From Ananas comosus (taxonomy: Eukaryota > Streptophyta > Magnoliopsida > Poales > Bromeliaceae), in assembly GCF_001540865.1 (NCBI RefSeq), contig NC_033628.1, positions 5,493,214 through 5,557,213 of the forward strand: a stretch of DNA of 64,000 nt. The letters run 5' to 3'. The notes beneath the pieces were generated by a model. The model worked only from the letters and a program-made list of their open reading frames with translations, was not told the DNA's origin and did no database searches. Made by a program: the position numbers and the translations under genes. Below are positions 10,831-21,796 of the stretch, piece after piece (position 1 is the first letter of the stretch; each line of letters begins with the position of its first letter).

Positions 10831-10896
10831 TCTCATTGAAAATTTTATTTATAAAAATAGGCCTCCTAAAATATTTATTGCAAAAGTAGTCCTCAA
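10831..10896 (+). repeat. Left terminal inverted repeat of the MULE
   Basis: The arm TCTCATTGAAAATTTTATTT…AAAAATAGGCCTCC…GTCCTC pairs with the reverse complement of 18071-18135 (TCTCCTTCAAAATTTTTATT…AAAAATAGGCCTCT…GACTC), with roughly three quarters of positions matching by eye. The arms bracket the transposase, the PMD gene and both palindrome clusters. Confidence 0.7.
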
Positions 10897-10933
10897 ATAG
10901 GCTAGGTCAGCTTGGGGGTAGAGGGATTAAATA

Positions 10934-11166
10934 CGGTGAATAGTTTACCGCATTCATGTATGCGGTGAACCATTCACCGCATTTGTGGGCCTACGGCACA
11001 GATTGAAAAATAGAGAATGCGGTAAACGGTTTACCACATTCTTAAAGACGATTAACTGTTTACCGCATTTAAATGTGGTGAACCAGTCACCGCTTTTAAA
11101 GGCGGTAAATCGTTTACCGCTTTCATATGCAGTGAACGGTTCACCGCCTTTATATGCGGTAAACCC
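10934..11166. repeat. Left palindrome cluster of the MULE
   Basis: About half a dozen 19-bp imperfect palindromes of the form GCGGTGAACSRTTCACCGC follow each other at 20-45 bp spacing, for example GCGGTGAACCATTCACCGC near 10960 and GCGGTGAACGGTTCACCGC near 11130. Matching clusters sit at 12626-12860 (second copy), 17811-18035 and 23893-24145. They are subterminal and on both ends, as expected of transposase-binding or fold-back modules. That function is inferred. Confidence 0.75.
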
Positions 11167-11823
11167 TAAACCCGCCCGAACCCTTTTCCTTTCTCTCTCA
11201 CTTACCTGCGCGAGCTCCTCTGTCTCGCGAGCTCCTCCTCTCTGTCTCCCGCACGCTCCCTCACTCCTCTCTATCTCCCTCACTCCGACCTGAGTCCGAC
11301 GTCACCGACGCTGCCGCCGTAGTCGGCGCCGACCTGTACTGCTTCTGCCGTGCCCTCTCTCCTCAGCATTGCATCCATATTGTTCCATTAGGTTAGTGGT
11401 GAGATGTTTGAAAAAATTGTAATTATTTTTTAAATAGAGTTGATTGTTTGTAAATTATTGTGTTTTCTCACTGTATTTTGTCTATATTTTGTGGTATATA
11501 CATTTTAGATCACATTTTAAACCCTATTAGGTTAGTGGTGGAGCCCATATTTTGTTGATGTTATATTAGATAGTTTGTTGTGTTCATGGGCATTTTTGTG
11601 TAACTTTATGTTGTTTCAAGTCTATTATCGGTTGGTTTTAGATACTGTTATGATCATGTTAAATTATCACATATTAGGAATGTAAATAAAGGTGGATAGT
11701 TGTTGTCGTATATAAGGCAAAATCACTCTATAGTGTTGGTATGAATCATAAAAATTCAGCCTTTTCTAACTACATAATTAACACCAACAGAGATGTGAGA
11801 TGTAATAATGTCATAGTTGGTTT
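11167..11823 (+). other. MULE 5' noncoding region (first copy)
   Basis: A CT-rich leader with CTCCTCTGTCTC units (11180-11290) is followed by a GCCGCCG-rich stretch and an ATTAG|GTTAGT site near 11391-11396 that could be a 5' splice donor of an untranslated first exon. AT-rich sequence then runs to the N at 11824. No ORF is supported. Confidence 0.5.
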
Positions 11824-11824
11824 N

Positions 11825-13620
11825 CGGCTCTTCTGCTGCTCCCATCACAACACTTCTTCGCTCTGCGAAAGAAGAAGAAGAAGAAGAAGAAGAAGAAGAA
11901 GAAGAAGGGGGGCTCTGTAGGTAATAATCCGCTTTTTTATTTTTTCCCGATATTTAAAAATCTACACTTTGCCCCCTTGTAAAATAAAAAATATTCACAG
12001 AGGGGATACGATATGTAAAATAACCATTTTGCCCCTCGCCATTTTCGTCTTCTTTCTCATCTTCCTCAGTCGCCCCTTCGATCGGCCGCGATTTCTCTCC
12101 ATTTCCTTCTCCATCTACTCCCCTTCTCTTCCTGCACCTCGCCACCCCTCGATTTTGACGATAGTAGGGAGGAAATCGAGGTGGGTGTTGATGGAGAGGT
12201 AGGCAAGGGCAACAAGGGCGAGGCAGGGCGGCGGAGGAGGGCGAAGGGGATGTGGGCGAGGGCGAGGCAGTGGAGGACGGCGAGGCGGCGAGGCGGCGGC
12301 GAGGCGGCGAGCCGGAGGGAGGCGAAGCAACAAGGAAGAGGGCGGGGGGGTATTTTTGGCATAAAAAAATATTTTATAACGGAACCCTAACGATAGGGGG
12401 TGAAGTGCATATTTTTTATTTTACAAGGGGGCAAAGTGTAGATTTTTAAATGTCATGGGGGAAAGTGAAAAAGCAAGTTATTACAGGAGGGTTTTCTGTA
12501 ATTTAGCCTTTTTTTTATAAATAATCTTATTGAAAATTTTATTTATAAAAATAGGCCTCCTAAAATATCTATTGCAAAAATAGTCCTCAAATAGGCCAGG
12601 TCAGCTTGGGGGTAGAGGGATTAAATGCGGTGAATGGTTTACCGCATTCATGTATGCGGTGAACCATTCACCGCATTTGTGGGCCTACGACACAGGGATT
12701 GAAAAATAGAGCATGCGGTAAACGGTTTACCGCATTCTTAAAGACAGTTAACTGTTTACCGCATTTAAATGCGGTGAACCATTCACCGCTTTTAAAGGCG
12801 GTAAATCGTTTACCGCTTTCATATGCGGTGAACGGTTCACCGCCTTTAAATGCGGTAAACCCTAAACCCACCCAAACCCTTTTCCTTTCTCTCTCACTCA
12901 CCCGTGCGAGCTCCTCTGTCTCCCGAGCTCCTCCTCTCTGTCTCCCGCACGCTCCCTCACTCCTCTCTATCTCCCTCACTCAGACCTTAAGTTCGACGTT
13001 GCCGACGCTGCCGCCGTCGTCGGCGCCGACCTGTATTGCTTCTGCCGTGCCCTCTCTCCTCAGCATTGCATCCATTTTGTTCCATTAGGTTAGTGGTGAG
13101 ATGTTTGAAAAAATTGTAATTATTTTTGAAATAGAGTTGATTGTTTGTAAATTATTGTGTTCTCTCACTGTATTTTGTCTATATTTTGTGGTATGTACAT
13201 TTTAGATCANATGAACACAACAAACTATTTAATATAACATCAACAAATTATTGTGTTCTCTCACTGTATTTTGTCTATATTTTGTGGTATGTACATTTTA
13301 GATCACATTTTAAACCCTATTAGGTTAGTGATGGAGCCCATATTTTGTTGATGTTATATTAAATAGTTTGTTGTGTTCATGGGCATTTTTGTGTAACTTT
13401 ATGTTGTTTCAAGTCTATTATCGGTTGGTTTTAACTACTCTTATGATCATGTTAAATTATCACATATTAGGAATGTAAATAGAGGTGGATAGTTGTTGTC
13501 GTATATAAGGCAAAATCACTCTATAGTGTTGGTATGAATCATAAAAATTCAGCCTTTTCTAACTGCACAATTAACACCAACAGAGATGTGAGATGTAATA
13601 ATGTCGTAGTTGGTTTCTTT
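11825..13620. repeat. Second copy of the TCAB1-like 5' end plus MULE left end
   Basis: Starting right after an N, the sequence repeats 10072-11823: the reverse complement of the first codons of the TCAB1-like exon 1, the GAA run, the TIR element (12510 end), the MULE left arm (12525-12588), the palindrome cluster (12626-12860) and the leader. Small indels and substitutions distinguish the copies. The overlap begins and ends at contig joins, so two unmerged haplotype contigs are as likely as a true duplication. The copy carries only the first few codons of the TCAB1-like gene and cannot be functional. Confidence 0.8.
13211..13246 (-). other. Inverted fragment at a contig start
   Basis: The 36 bases after the N at 13210 are the reverse complement of 13347-13382 (containing GTTTGTTGTGTTCAT). 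The next ~70 bases (13247-13306) repeat sequence from before the N. This looks like a chimeric contig end. Confidence 0.7.
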
Positions 13621-13886
13621 TTTGAAGGATAGTATTTTTGGGTCATTTAAATTGCATTCATACTATGGCCTCTATAAAACTTAGGTATCAAAATCTCATA
13701 CTTGTAATAGAGGAAATGTTACTTTGAGGGGGTGTTTGATCGCTTGTTTCGAAGTTTTGAATTTGGATTATAGAATGGGGTAGTGAGATTTTCCGGTGTT
13801 GTGAACACATGTCATTTGCAGTATCAATTCAGCACTTTAATTTGGTATGATTATGTTTTTTACAAATTTTATATTTTATTTAAGTT

Positions 13887-14999
13887 ATGATGGCGCGTAG
13901 TAATGTGGCTATTGTTATTCATTGGAATGGAGAAATATTGGCGCACGATAACAATCCAAAGTACGTTAGCGGTCGTAAGAAATTAAGTGGTATTCCAGTG
14001 GATATTACATTTATAGAATTCGAGAGGAAAATATATAGATTAACCGATACTCCGAGAGATGAGTGTCGTTTAATTATCAAAGTTCGATATTCGACCGGGA
14101 TGAATCAATTCGATGTGGTTGAAGTTACGGACGATGACTCACTGTGTGGTGCGATGGCATTGTCGGGCATAGGATGTGCTGCAACTGCAAGAGAATATTA
14201 TGAGCAGAATGATCAGTTGAAAAAAATGGATCCGGCGGAATGGCTTTGGGTGCACGAGCTCCAAGGGGAAAGAGAATATTAGGCGAGAGCATTTGATAGA
14301 GGACGGCGTTTTCGGACAATGACGACAAATCGGTCGGAGAGTTTAAATAGAGTGCTTAAAGGTGTACGTGGTTTACCTATCACAGCATTTGTGGCCGTTA
14401 CATTTTATAAGGTGAACAATTATTTTGTTAAGCGCCGTGATAAAGGTGAGACATACTCTACAGTGTTGGCACCAAAACAGGAGGCGTTAATTAAGAGTTG
14501 TATGATAATCGCAAGAGGACACCGTGTGGATCGCTTCAGAGTAAACGAGTTTCAAATTACTACGGAAAACTTACAATTTGAGGTGGTTCTTGACGAGAGA
14601 AGCTCGACTTGTTCATGCCATGAGTTTGAGCTCACTAGGTTGCCATGCTCACATCTTCTAGCTGTATGCAGTAATGGTCAAATGAACATTGACTACTACA
14701 GTCTGTGTTCTAAATGGTATACATGTGAGTATTACCGTGGTGCTTACTTCCAGCAATTTCACCCTGTCCCAGACAAAAGAAGTTGGCCACGCCCTCAAGG
14801 ACCACCGCTGGCACCCCTACCTATCAGGAGAAAAAAAGGCCGTCCAAGATCAACTTGTATTCGAAACGCCATGGACGAGAGAGAAGGAATGCGAAGAACT
14901 ATGTGCACTATTTGTAAACAACATGAACATTATAGGACTACATGTCCAAATAATCAAGATAGAACAAATGAAGGCCGCAGACGTAGAGCTTTAGGTTGA
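13887..14999 (+). pseudogene. MULE mudrA-like transposase, catalytic core deleted
   Basis: The N-terminal MuDR-type domain reads from MMARSNVAIVIHWNGEIL to FDVVEVTDDDSLCGAMAL (13887-14162). It then jumps straight to the part that follows the DDE catalytic domain (REYYEQN…MDPAEWLW, MTTNRSESLNRVLKG…LPITAF), so the DDE core is gone. A TAG at 14281-14283 stands where Trp is expected. The C-terminal part is intact: SWIM zinc finger C-x-C-x(n)-C-x-H (STCSCHEF…RLPCSH, about 14610-14653) and a CCHC knuckle (CTICKQHEHYRTTC, about 14901-14942). The stop is at 14997-14999. Mutator-like transposases cut DNA at TIRs; this one could bind DNA at most. Confidence 0.88.
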
Positions 15000-15093
15000 T
15001 GACTTATGTTTGACTATCTATAGTATTTTTATTTCTAGATTCATCTTTTAATGTTCAATTAATAGTCACTAATTTGTATACTTTATTTTGCAG

Positions 15094-16228
15094 ATGGACA
15101 ATCACGAGGATCCCGGACCAGTTGATCCATCAGTTCTATCAGACCAGGATAGGCATCGGTCGAGCTACGTGCGATCAGGTATGTTAAGTTATGCATGTAC
15201 AAAAAAGTTTGTAATTTAAATACTTAAAAGGGAAATTTTTTTAAAAAGTGAATTGGTTTTTACAGAGGTCCGCGCCAGTTCAGTTTACGGAGCATGACCG
15301 TAAACTGAACACGTGGACAGTCGAGCATCTGGGAGTGATAGAGCACTTACGACATGTTGGCTTTTTCTATGGCTCCCACCTCAGACGAGTACAGCTTGAT
15401 CAGGCTTTGTTAGGGGTGTTGATAGAGCGATGGAGGTGCGACACGTAGACATTCCACCTATGTCACGGAGAGATGACAGTTACGCTACGTGACGTGGCCA
15501 TTTTAGCTGGACTACGAGTCTCCGGGAGCCTGTTACGGGACGTATTTCATTTGGTTTGTTGCATACATGTGAGCTCCTTCTTGGTATACAACCAGATGAT
15601 GTCGTTGCCAGCCAGATCTGCTTGGAGTGGTTGTTTCAGCATTTCCGGCATATTCCTTTGGATGCTCCGGTGGCCGTGGTTGCAGCATCTGCTCGAGCAT
15701 ACATTTTATTTCAAATTGGATGCAGTTTGTTTCCTAATCCCACTGGATATCGCATTCACCTACTTGAGGATTTTGACTTCTGCGAAGGCGTAGCTTGGGG
15801 CGCAGCTACCTTGGCCCATCTCTACAGATCATTAGGGAATGCCTCTATGAAGGGAAGGGCCGAGTGTTGTGCCTTTGGTACACTACTTCAGGTCAAATCA
15901 CTATAACTAGTTTCTTTTACTAATTTTATAGTTAACTTTTTTTGTTCTTAGATATGGGCATGGGACCATATGCATATTGGACGTCCCTATTGAGTTGGAA
16001 CTCCACCGGATCTCCATGATTGTCCATTGGGTTGTCGGTATGCTATGTGTTTAAAATATAATATAATAAAATAATAAATATTGATATTGTATTGATATAT
16101 TATAAAATAATAAAATATACTATTAATCACTTCTGCAGGTGGAACATGGGATTACAATTTCGTGGAAATGTCAGGGCGACTGACATTAAGTTTTATCGCG
16201 ATGAGCTAGATCAGCAGAGAGAGTAACA
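15094..16228 (+). pseudogene. Plant mobile domain (PMD) gene carried by the MULE, N-terminal and middle exons
   Basis: The gene lies just downstream of mudrA on the same strand. Exon 1 is 15094-15178 (start ATG after TTTTGCAG, donor CAG|GTATGT). The second exon, from about 15266, reads TWTVEHLGVIEHLRHVGFF and, after a stop at 15446-15448, EMTVTLRDVAILAGLRVSG. These are PMD (aminotransferase-like, plant mobile domain) hallmarks. A frame change near 15555 leads to LLGIQPDD, WLFQHF, WGAATLAHLYRSLG and donor CAG|GTCAAA. Later exons are 15952-16037 (IWAWDHMHIGRP) and 16139-16225 (RWNMGLQFRG…FYRDELDQQRE). PMD proteins occur both as host silencing or development factors and inside transposons. This copy sits in a MULE and is broken by stops and frame changes. 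Confidence 0.82.
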
Positions 16229-16295
16229 AGTAGTATGGATTTCATAAATTAAACACATGCACATACATTCTAAAATTTTACATTCATTTTTTTTT

Positions 16296-16585
16296 AGGGA
16301 AAACTTCAAAAACCCCCTCTGTGGTTTCGTAGTTTCTCACTTTGCCCCCCTGTGGTTTAAAATGCATCAATTTGCCCTCCTGTGGTTTCTTTTTTCTCTT
16401 TTTCTTATCAATTTCATTATTTTTTTTTCTTAAATCAGTGATAAAGTTAAAATTAAAGGGTACTAAAGTGAATATTTGATAAATCTATATGGGTATCTAA
16501 AGATTTTTGTATATAATTTAATGAAATATTAACGAAAAAACTACCGAAAAGATAAAAACGAAACCACATGGGGGCAATTTGATAC
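16296..16585. mobile_element. Truncated MITE (left half) in the PMD gene
   Basis: It begins GGGAAAACTTCAAAAACCCC and carries CTGTGGTTT and TTTGCCCCCCTGTGGTTT units. Its reverse half is cut off after GGGGGCAATTTGATA. The intact right half is found in the other PMD copy, ending near 22367 (GGGGGGTTTTTGAAGTTTTC). At the break the sequence runs directly into PMD coding sequence, so MITE right half and several PMD exons were deleted together. Confidence 0.65.
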
Positions 16586-17507
16586 GAGCTACCTCGTGTA
16601 CATGTAGTGGTATTTGGGGATCACACAGAGGTGGATTTCTCGTCCTGTACAGCGCCCTCCACTTACTTTTCTTCCGTGTGGGAATGTCGAGCGACGATTG
16701 GTAAGATTATTTTATTTTATAGTTTATTTTAATATAAGGATATTCATTATATATAATCATGTATATTTATATAGGTGTATGCTATGCGGCATGCTGTTAG
16801 CAGTATCGGTCATTTGATGGATGATCCTCCGGAGCCTACTAGAATGATGGATGCTCTAGCACATATGAGGTGGGATCTCGAGACTGTGTTAGAGAGCCTT
16901 TCGACATTACCCGTGACAGGGCATTCGGATGTTTCTTCTTCGACTTTTGGTGTTTACGGTGATATTCCCTCCACCTCCACGCCTGCATATGATTTCAGTG
17001 ATATTCCCTCCACCTCCGCGCCTGCATATGATTTCGGTGATATTCTCTCCACCTCGATGCCTGCGTATGACTTTGCATCGACATCTGTCTCAATCCATCC
17101 ATCTGATGTCCCTTCGACTTCTGATGTCCCTTCGACATCGGAAGTGCAGTTTGATATTCCGTCGGCATCGATCCCTCCATTTGATATTCCATCTACGTCA
17201 GAGGTCTAATATTCCATTCACGTCTATCCATCTTTCTGACGTTCCATCCATGTCGCAGGTTCGTCGCGATGATGTTGTATATCGACGTAGGCGACGACGA
17301 CAGGGTCATATTGAGACGCAGGAAGGGATACTACCATCAGCTGTTGAGCAAGGGATGGAGCTGATTGTCGAGGGCATCGCTATCGAGCATATTGATCAGA
17401 TGCATATCATTGAGCCCGTGCAGCCTGAGATGGAGCATGACATGCATATTCGAGGACGGAGTCGAGGACGCGGTCGTGGACGCGGACGTGGACGTGGCAG
17501 GGGATGA
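16586..17507 (+). pseudogene. PMD gene 3' part: last PMD exon, IPSTS repeats, RG-rich tail
   Basis: After the deletion junction, RATS…WGI…RWISRPVQRPPL-type sequence is split between frames at 16586-16700. A donor (TTG|GTAAGA) and a short intron follow. The last exon from about 16774 reads VYAMRHAVSSIGHLMDDPPE, then three or four tandem IPSTSTPAYDF/DVPSTS units (about 16960-17200). After a frame or intron change near 17205 comes RRDDVVYRRRRRRQGHIETQEG, and an Arg-Gly tail RGRGRGRGRGRGRG ends at the stop at 17505-17507. Ser/Thr/Pro repeats with a basic RG tail suggest a disordered nucleic-acid-binding C-terminus, as in other transposon PMD genes. The function is unproven. Confidence 0.72.
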
Positions 17508-17810
17508 GGGCGAGAGCATAGGAGGGGGATGGATGGGACTTGATTTTTTTTTATCATTTTTGGGATTCTTATGTATATTTGATATTTCATATCTTTGTAC
17601 ATTGATTTTGTATAGTATTATCTAAATTTATTCATATTGAAATGTGTTGATATTGGTATAGCTCATTTTATATGCTTAAAGTAAAGTTGAAGTTGCTATG
17701 GATGATTTTATGTATTTATTGATGTAATTGAAATGTTTGAAAACATTGCTATTTTGTATAATGTGGGAATTTTGCAAAGTTGCTGCCGCATGGGTGTGGA
17801 TTTGATTAAA

Positions 17811-18035
17811 TGCGGTGAACCATTTACCGTATATAAAAGCGGTGAATGGTTCACCGCTTTTAAATATGGTGAACTATTCACCGCATTTATGAGTTTTCTC
17901 AACACACCCAACCGGGGGGTAACAACATGAAGGCGGTAAATGGTTCACTGCCTTCATAGGATTTTTAAATCCTTTTGAAAGCGGTGAACCATTTACCGCT
18001 TTCACTTGAAAGCGATAAATGGTTCACCGCTTTTT
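17811..18035. repeat. Right palindrome cluster of the MULE
   Basis: About six palindromes of the GCGGTGAA…TTCACCGC type lie here, e.g. AGCGGTGAATGGTTCACCGC near 17839 and GCGGTGAACCATTTACCGC near 17981. They mirror the cluster at the left end. No ORF is supported. Confidence 0.75.
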
Positions 18036-18070
18036 TCTTCTTCCGCCAACTCACTGCCCATGTGGCAGTT

Positions 18071-18135
18071 TTGAGTCTATTTTCGCAAATAAAAGTTTGA
18101 GAGGCCTATTTTTAGAATAAAAATTTTGAAGGAGA
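18071..18135 (-). repeat. Right terminal inverted repeat of the MULE
   Basis: This is the reverse complement of the left arm at 10831-10896, with the block AAAAATAGGCCTCT shared. With the left arm it defines an element of about 7.3 kb, less if the repeated left end is an assembly overlap. Confidence 0.7.
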
Positions 18136-18202
18136 CTAGTTGGGTAAAAACTCCTCTGTAGACTGTAGGCACAAAATCTACAAATCACTTCAGGGGAGAA
18201 AA

Positions 18203-18240
<38 letters not shown>

Positions 18241-18417
18241 TCGTTCAACCATGAGCCATTTTGAAATTAAAATAGGTTTAGCCAGGGAAAGCTCTGATCC
18301 CACAGCGGAAGGAGGCGGTGACCAAAGTAGAGATCGCACAGAGGAAGCCGGCGGCGACCAAGGCAGTGATTGCACAGAGGTAGGCAAAGGCGACAGCAGT
18401 GATCGCACAGAGGAAGA
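18136..18417. other. MULE flank with GA microsatellite and short direct repeats
   Basis: Contents are an (AG)n tract at 18201-18240 and four near-copies of a ~45-bp unit containing GATCGCACAGAGG (about 18290-18415). Sequence shared with 24246-24370 ends near 18285. I see no gene. Confidence 0.5.
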
Positions 18418-19135
18418 GACTTATCCCCTTGTTTTAATCTGGTATAAGATAGGGTATAAGGGGCGGTGAGCAAACCTCATATCTAGGCTACGCACAAGGA
18501 AATGTGGTGGTTTCTCCCCAAAGCCGAGGAAGGCGGCGCTTTCTCCCCAAAGCCGAGGAAGGCGTCGGGTTTCCAGCAACGGCGAAGAAGGCAAAAAGAG
18601 GAATAAAGGCCCGGGGGTTCAAAAGATGGGAAAAAAGGCGAAGAGAGGCTGCCATGGCCATGGGGGACCTCAGATCGGGGATTTCCAGTGACGGCGACGT
18701 CGGCGAAGCCTAGATCTGACAAGGTAAGGGGATTCCAAAGATGGAGCTTCCTCAGATCTAGGGTTTGGAGCGACGGGGAAGATGGCGAAGAGATGAAAAA
18801 GGGCGCCGGGGATCCACAGATGGAGAAGAAGCCCACGATGGGAGAAGCAAGCGGGTTACCAGCGATGCCATGGCTGCGGGGGATCCAGAGATGGAGAAGA
18901 AGGCGGCTGAAGGGAGAGAGAAAAGGCTTTTGTTTTTTCCAAAAGATGCCCCTGGTACAAGCCTTGGGATAGGCTTGTTCCAACCCGGGGGTGGGAACAG
19001 CAGTTCCCACCCTTAACGGGTTATACCAGGTATAACCCGTTAGGGTGCTGTTCCCACCCCAACATTTTATTGTTTGGGTACAAGATAGGGGATAAGCCCC
19101 TTATCCCCTATCTTGTACAAGATCCAAACGGTGTG
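18418..19135. mobile_element. Compound fold-back element
   Basis: Left end: CTTATCCCCTT…GGTATAAGATAGGGTATAAGGGG (18419-18465). Right end: a long hairpin GTTTGGGTACAAGATAGGGG…CCCCTATCTTGTACAAGATC…CAAAC (19072-19130). Just before it is another hairpin at about 18989-19059, whose core TAACGGGTTATACC-A-GGTATAACCCGTTA (19014-19042) is a perfect inverted repeat. The middle is GC-rich with repeated AAGCCGAGGAAGGCG units. The ORFs in it are low-complexity and unconvincing. The class is unknown. Confidence 0.55.
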
Positions 19136-19139
19136 TAAA

Positions 19140-19305
19140 AGTCCGGATATCTACATCCATATCCCTTTTTTTTCGGATATTCGAAAAAATTCAACTCTCT
19201 AAAACCTTATCCATATCCCTATCCGACCGGATCTGAATATTATCGAATACGGATATAGATATTTTCGGATAATATCCGATCCATTTTCACTCCTACTATG
19301 GATAG
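19140..19305 (-). mobile_element. hAT-like terminal region with GGATAT subterminal repeats
   Basis: Repeated CGGATATC/ATCCATATCC units are followed by CCATTTTCACTCCTA near 19282-19296. Reversed, this begins TAGGAGTGAAAATGG, like plant hAT termini with subterminal repeats. The other end was not located. Confidence 0.35.
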
Positions 19306-19321
19306 TATAGTAGCATATATA

Positions 19322-21796
19322 NATTGTTTGGTAATTTACTATCATATGATTTTAAGCTAAGCATTTTTGTCACTAATGATTACACTAACAATATTTTATA
19401 AAGATTTATTATTATAATGTCTTTGAACTATAGTTGAATGTCCTAATAAAAGTTTGTGAATGTAGAGAAATTTTGAGAATGTCCTCTGTGTGATTCTTTT
19501 TTTCTTTTTTTTTTGAGTCATTTATATTTTACTCATAGTATGCAAGCAACAAGACCCAATTATAATTGTGAGCACGCATTATCTATAGAAGTTTCCTTCA
19601 AAGTAGATGATTCCACTATCTATGTAATAGTGGATGTATTTTACTGCTTATTATCGAAAGTGAATTTTAGTATGTGTTAAATTTTTTTTGTTAAATTTTT
19701 TGTTTGTATGTGTTAAATTTTTTGTATGTGTTAGTATGTGTTAAATTTTTTGTTGTGCCCAGCTTTAGCAACGCGCATAGATCAACAAGTAGGATGCATC
19801 GCTAAGCCAAACAAAGCCTAAACCACACATCATAATATATTTGTATTCAGCCTTGTGAAAGTGTGTTTTCATATATATAGACATTTTCTTATCTTAGGTT
19901 GGAAAAGTTTTGCACATCATACTTAGGTATAGGAAGATAATTCTATACGGTTATATAATAAAATCTCTTTAATTATATATACATTCTTCTGTTTCTATCA
20001 GTTAAAATTTGCTCTTCAAGTTATTATGAATTTTTTTTATCTTTTTTTTGTCTTTATCTGAATACAAGGTCAATTACTTATGGTAGTCTCAAAAACAGTT
20101 GAAAATAAGTTAATTTTACATTTTAAGCTTATTTTCTCTGCATGTTGGACAGTGCTATATGAATAATTTGCTTTTATATGAAGCCAAAACTTTTTCAACT
20201 CTTTTTCCTATGGATCCACAAGGCAATTGAGAGATAAATGGTCTGTGATCCTCACTTCCCTAATTTCTTTTTTCCTTTGCTCCTAAAAGTTTCAATAATG
20301 GATTTTTCATTTTGCATGTTGCTAAGTTTTTAGGCCCTTTCTGTAATAGGGACCTTTTCTATAATTGAGGATGCATAACTTTTATAGTTTCGATTCTAGA
20401 ATTCAGGCTTAAGATTTCAATTTTTAGTTTATCCTAAATCCTCTTTGATTTTTTTTTTTCGATAGCTGGGCAAATTTTGGATAGAACTTTTCTCAAATGA
20501 ATTTTAATTTGATGTACATGCCAATTTGCTTCTTGATGCAGTAAAGACAATCGACTCCAACACCATGAAGTTATTTACAGCAAAATATAAGATGCTAAAC
20601 AAGAGTGTCATAGTGTACAAAAATGCTATTCTTATATGCCGCCCCTTTATCAAGTGAAAAAGAAAATCATGTTGCCCCAATCTTAATATTTGCTATGATT
20701 CCATGTAGACGTAGTATAAGTATAATAGTACAAGCCTACAATTGCAGGGAGATTATTTGTGATCCATAATTTTGATTCTTTAAGTTTGTTTTTTATATTT
20801 GCCAAATTAGACTGATGTGAGAAACTTTTATGAAAAATTTATCTTTACCTTCTGTGACTATACTAATGTATTGATTATTATTATTATATGTTTGCATTAA
20901 CAAGCCGTGTGGATCTTTTTAATCATTCTATAGTAGTGCCGATCGTTGTAAATAACAAGTTTGTTTGTGAAAACTTACGCAAGATTTTGCATATTTCCTT
21001 CTTTCTTATTTTATAATCAACTAATACTCTTTCTCATCTTTTTGATGGTTTTCTTATATTTTATCAGGAAAGCTTATTAATAAGAGTCGGCTTTTGGTTC
21101 AATGAGAGATCATTAAAAGGCCAATTCCTTCTAATATGTTGGTAGTTATTTTGACTTGCAGTAGTTTTTCAATTCTAGATGTAATACTAAATAAAATCTA
21201 TTATGTAAAATTTGCAGTCCCACTTTGTAGTAAATTTTCCAATCCAAGATATAGCGCCAAATAAAATTTATTATGTATTTGCAATCTCACTTTACCATCC
21301 TTTCCTCATCGTGTATTTGTTGTTGAAAAGTTGGGTTACAAAAAACTTATCTTTGAAAAAGTAAGTAGGTGTTTAATCTGCCATTGTTATTTTTAGTGCA
21401 TGCTGTGGATAAATAATTTGTTTCAAATTGAAATTTTTCCTTTTTCCTTTATGTTATCTGTGTACAGCTTTGTTTTTCTATTAATCATGTTTATAAAGTA
21501 CGAATAAAGTATATATGTACTGAAATTAGGAGCAAGTACGTGAATCATTTAATTGTGTTCATCATGATGCCACTGAATTGTCAGAAAAGAAAAAAAAAAT
21601 TATCAAATGTATAAAATCTTTCAAAAGATTCGTTATTTATTCTCTTCAACATACTTATATTGTTTCTACTTATATATTTATATGAGAGTATTATATTTAT
21701 ATTAAAATAAATATTGCGGCTTTTTGTTTAAATATAGAGTTTTTTTGGGATAAATGCTTGATATTTTTTTATTATTAATTACTTCATAGAGTTTAT
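19322..21796. other. AT-rich stretch without recognisable genes
   Basis: No ORF above background and no domain is seen on either strand. A short repeat GTATGTGTTAAATTTTTTG occurs three times at about 19670-19752. It may be the body of the Helitron-like element whose 3' end is at 21825. No 5' terminus could be fixed. Confidence 0.45.

Noticed and set aside
10934..11166. Palindrome cluster as a CRISPR or miRNA precursor
   Set aside because: Repeats are self-complementary and closely spaced with no unique spacers, and the same clusters mirror each other at both MULE ends, which a transposon explains better.
18483..19010. 175-residue minus-strand ORF
   Set aside because: Low-complexity composition within a fold-back element, with internal DNA repeats explaining it; no recognisable domain.
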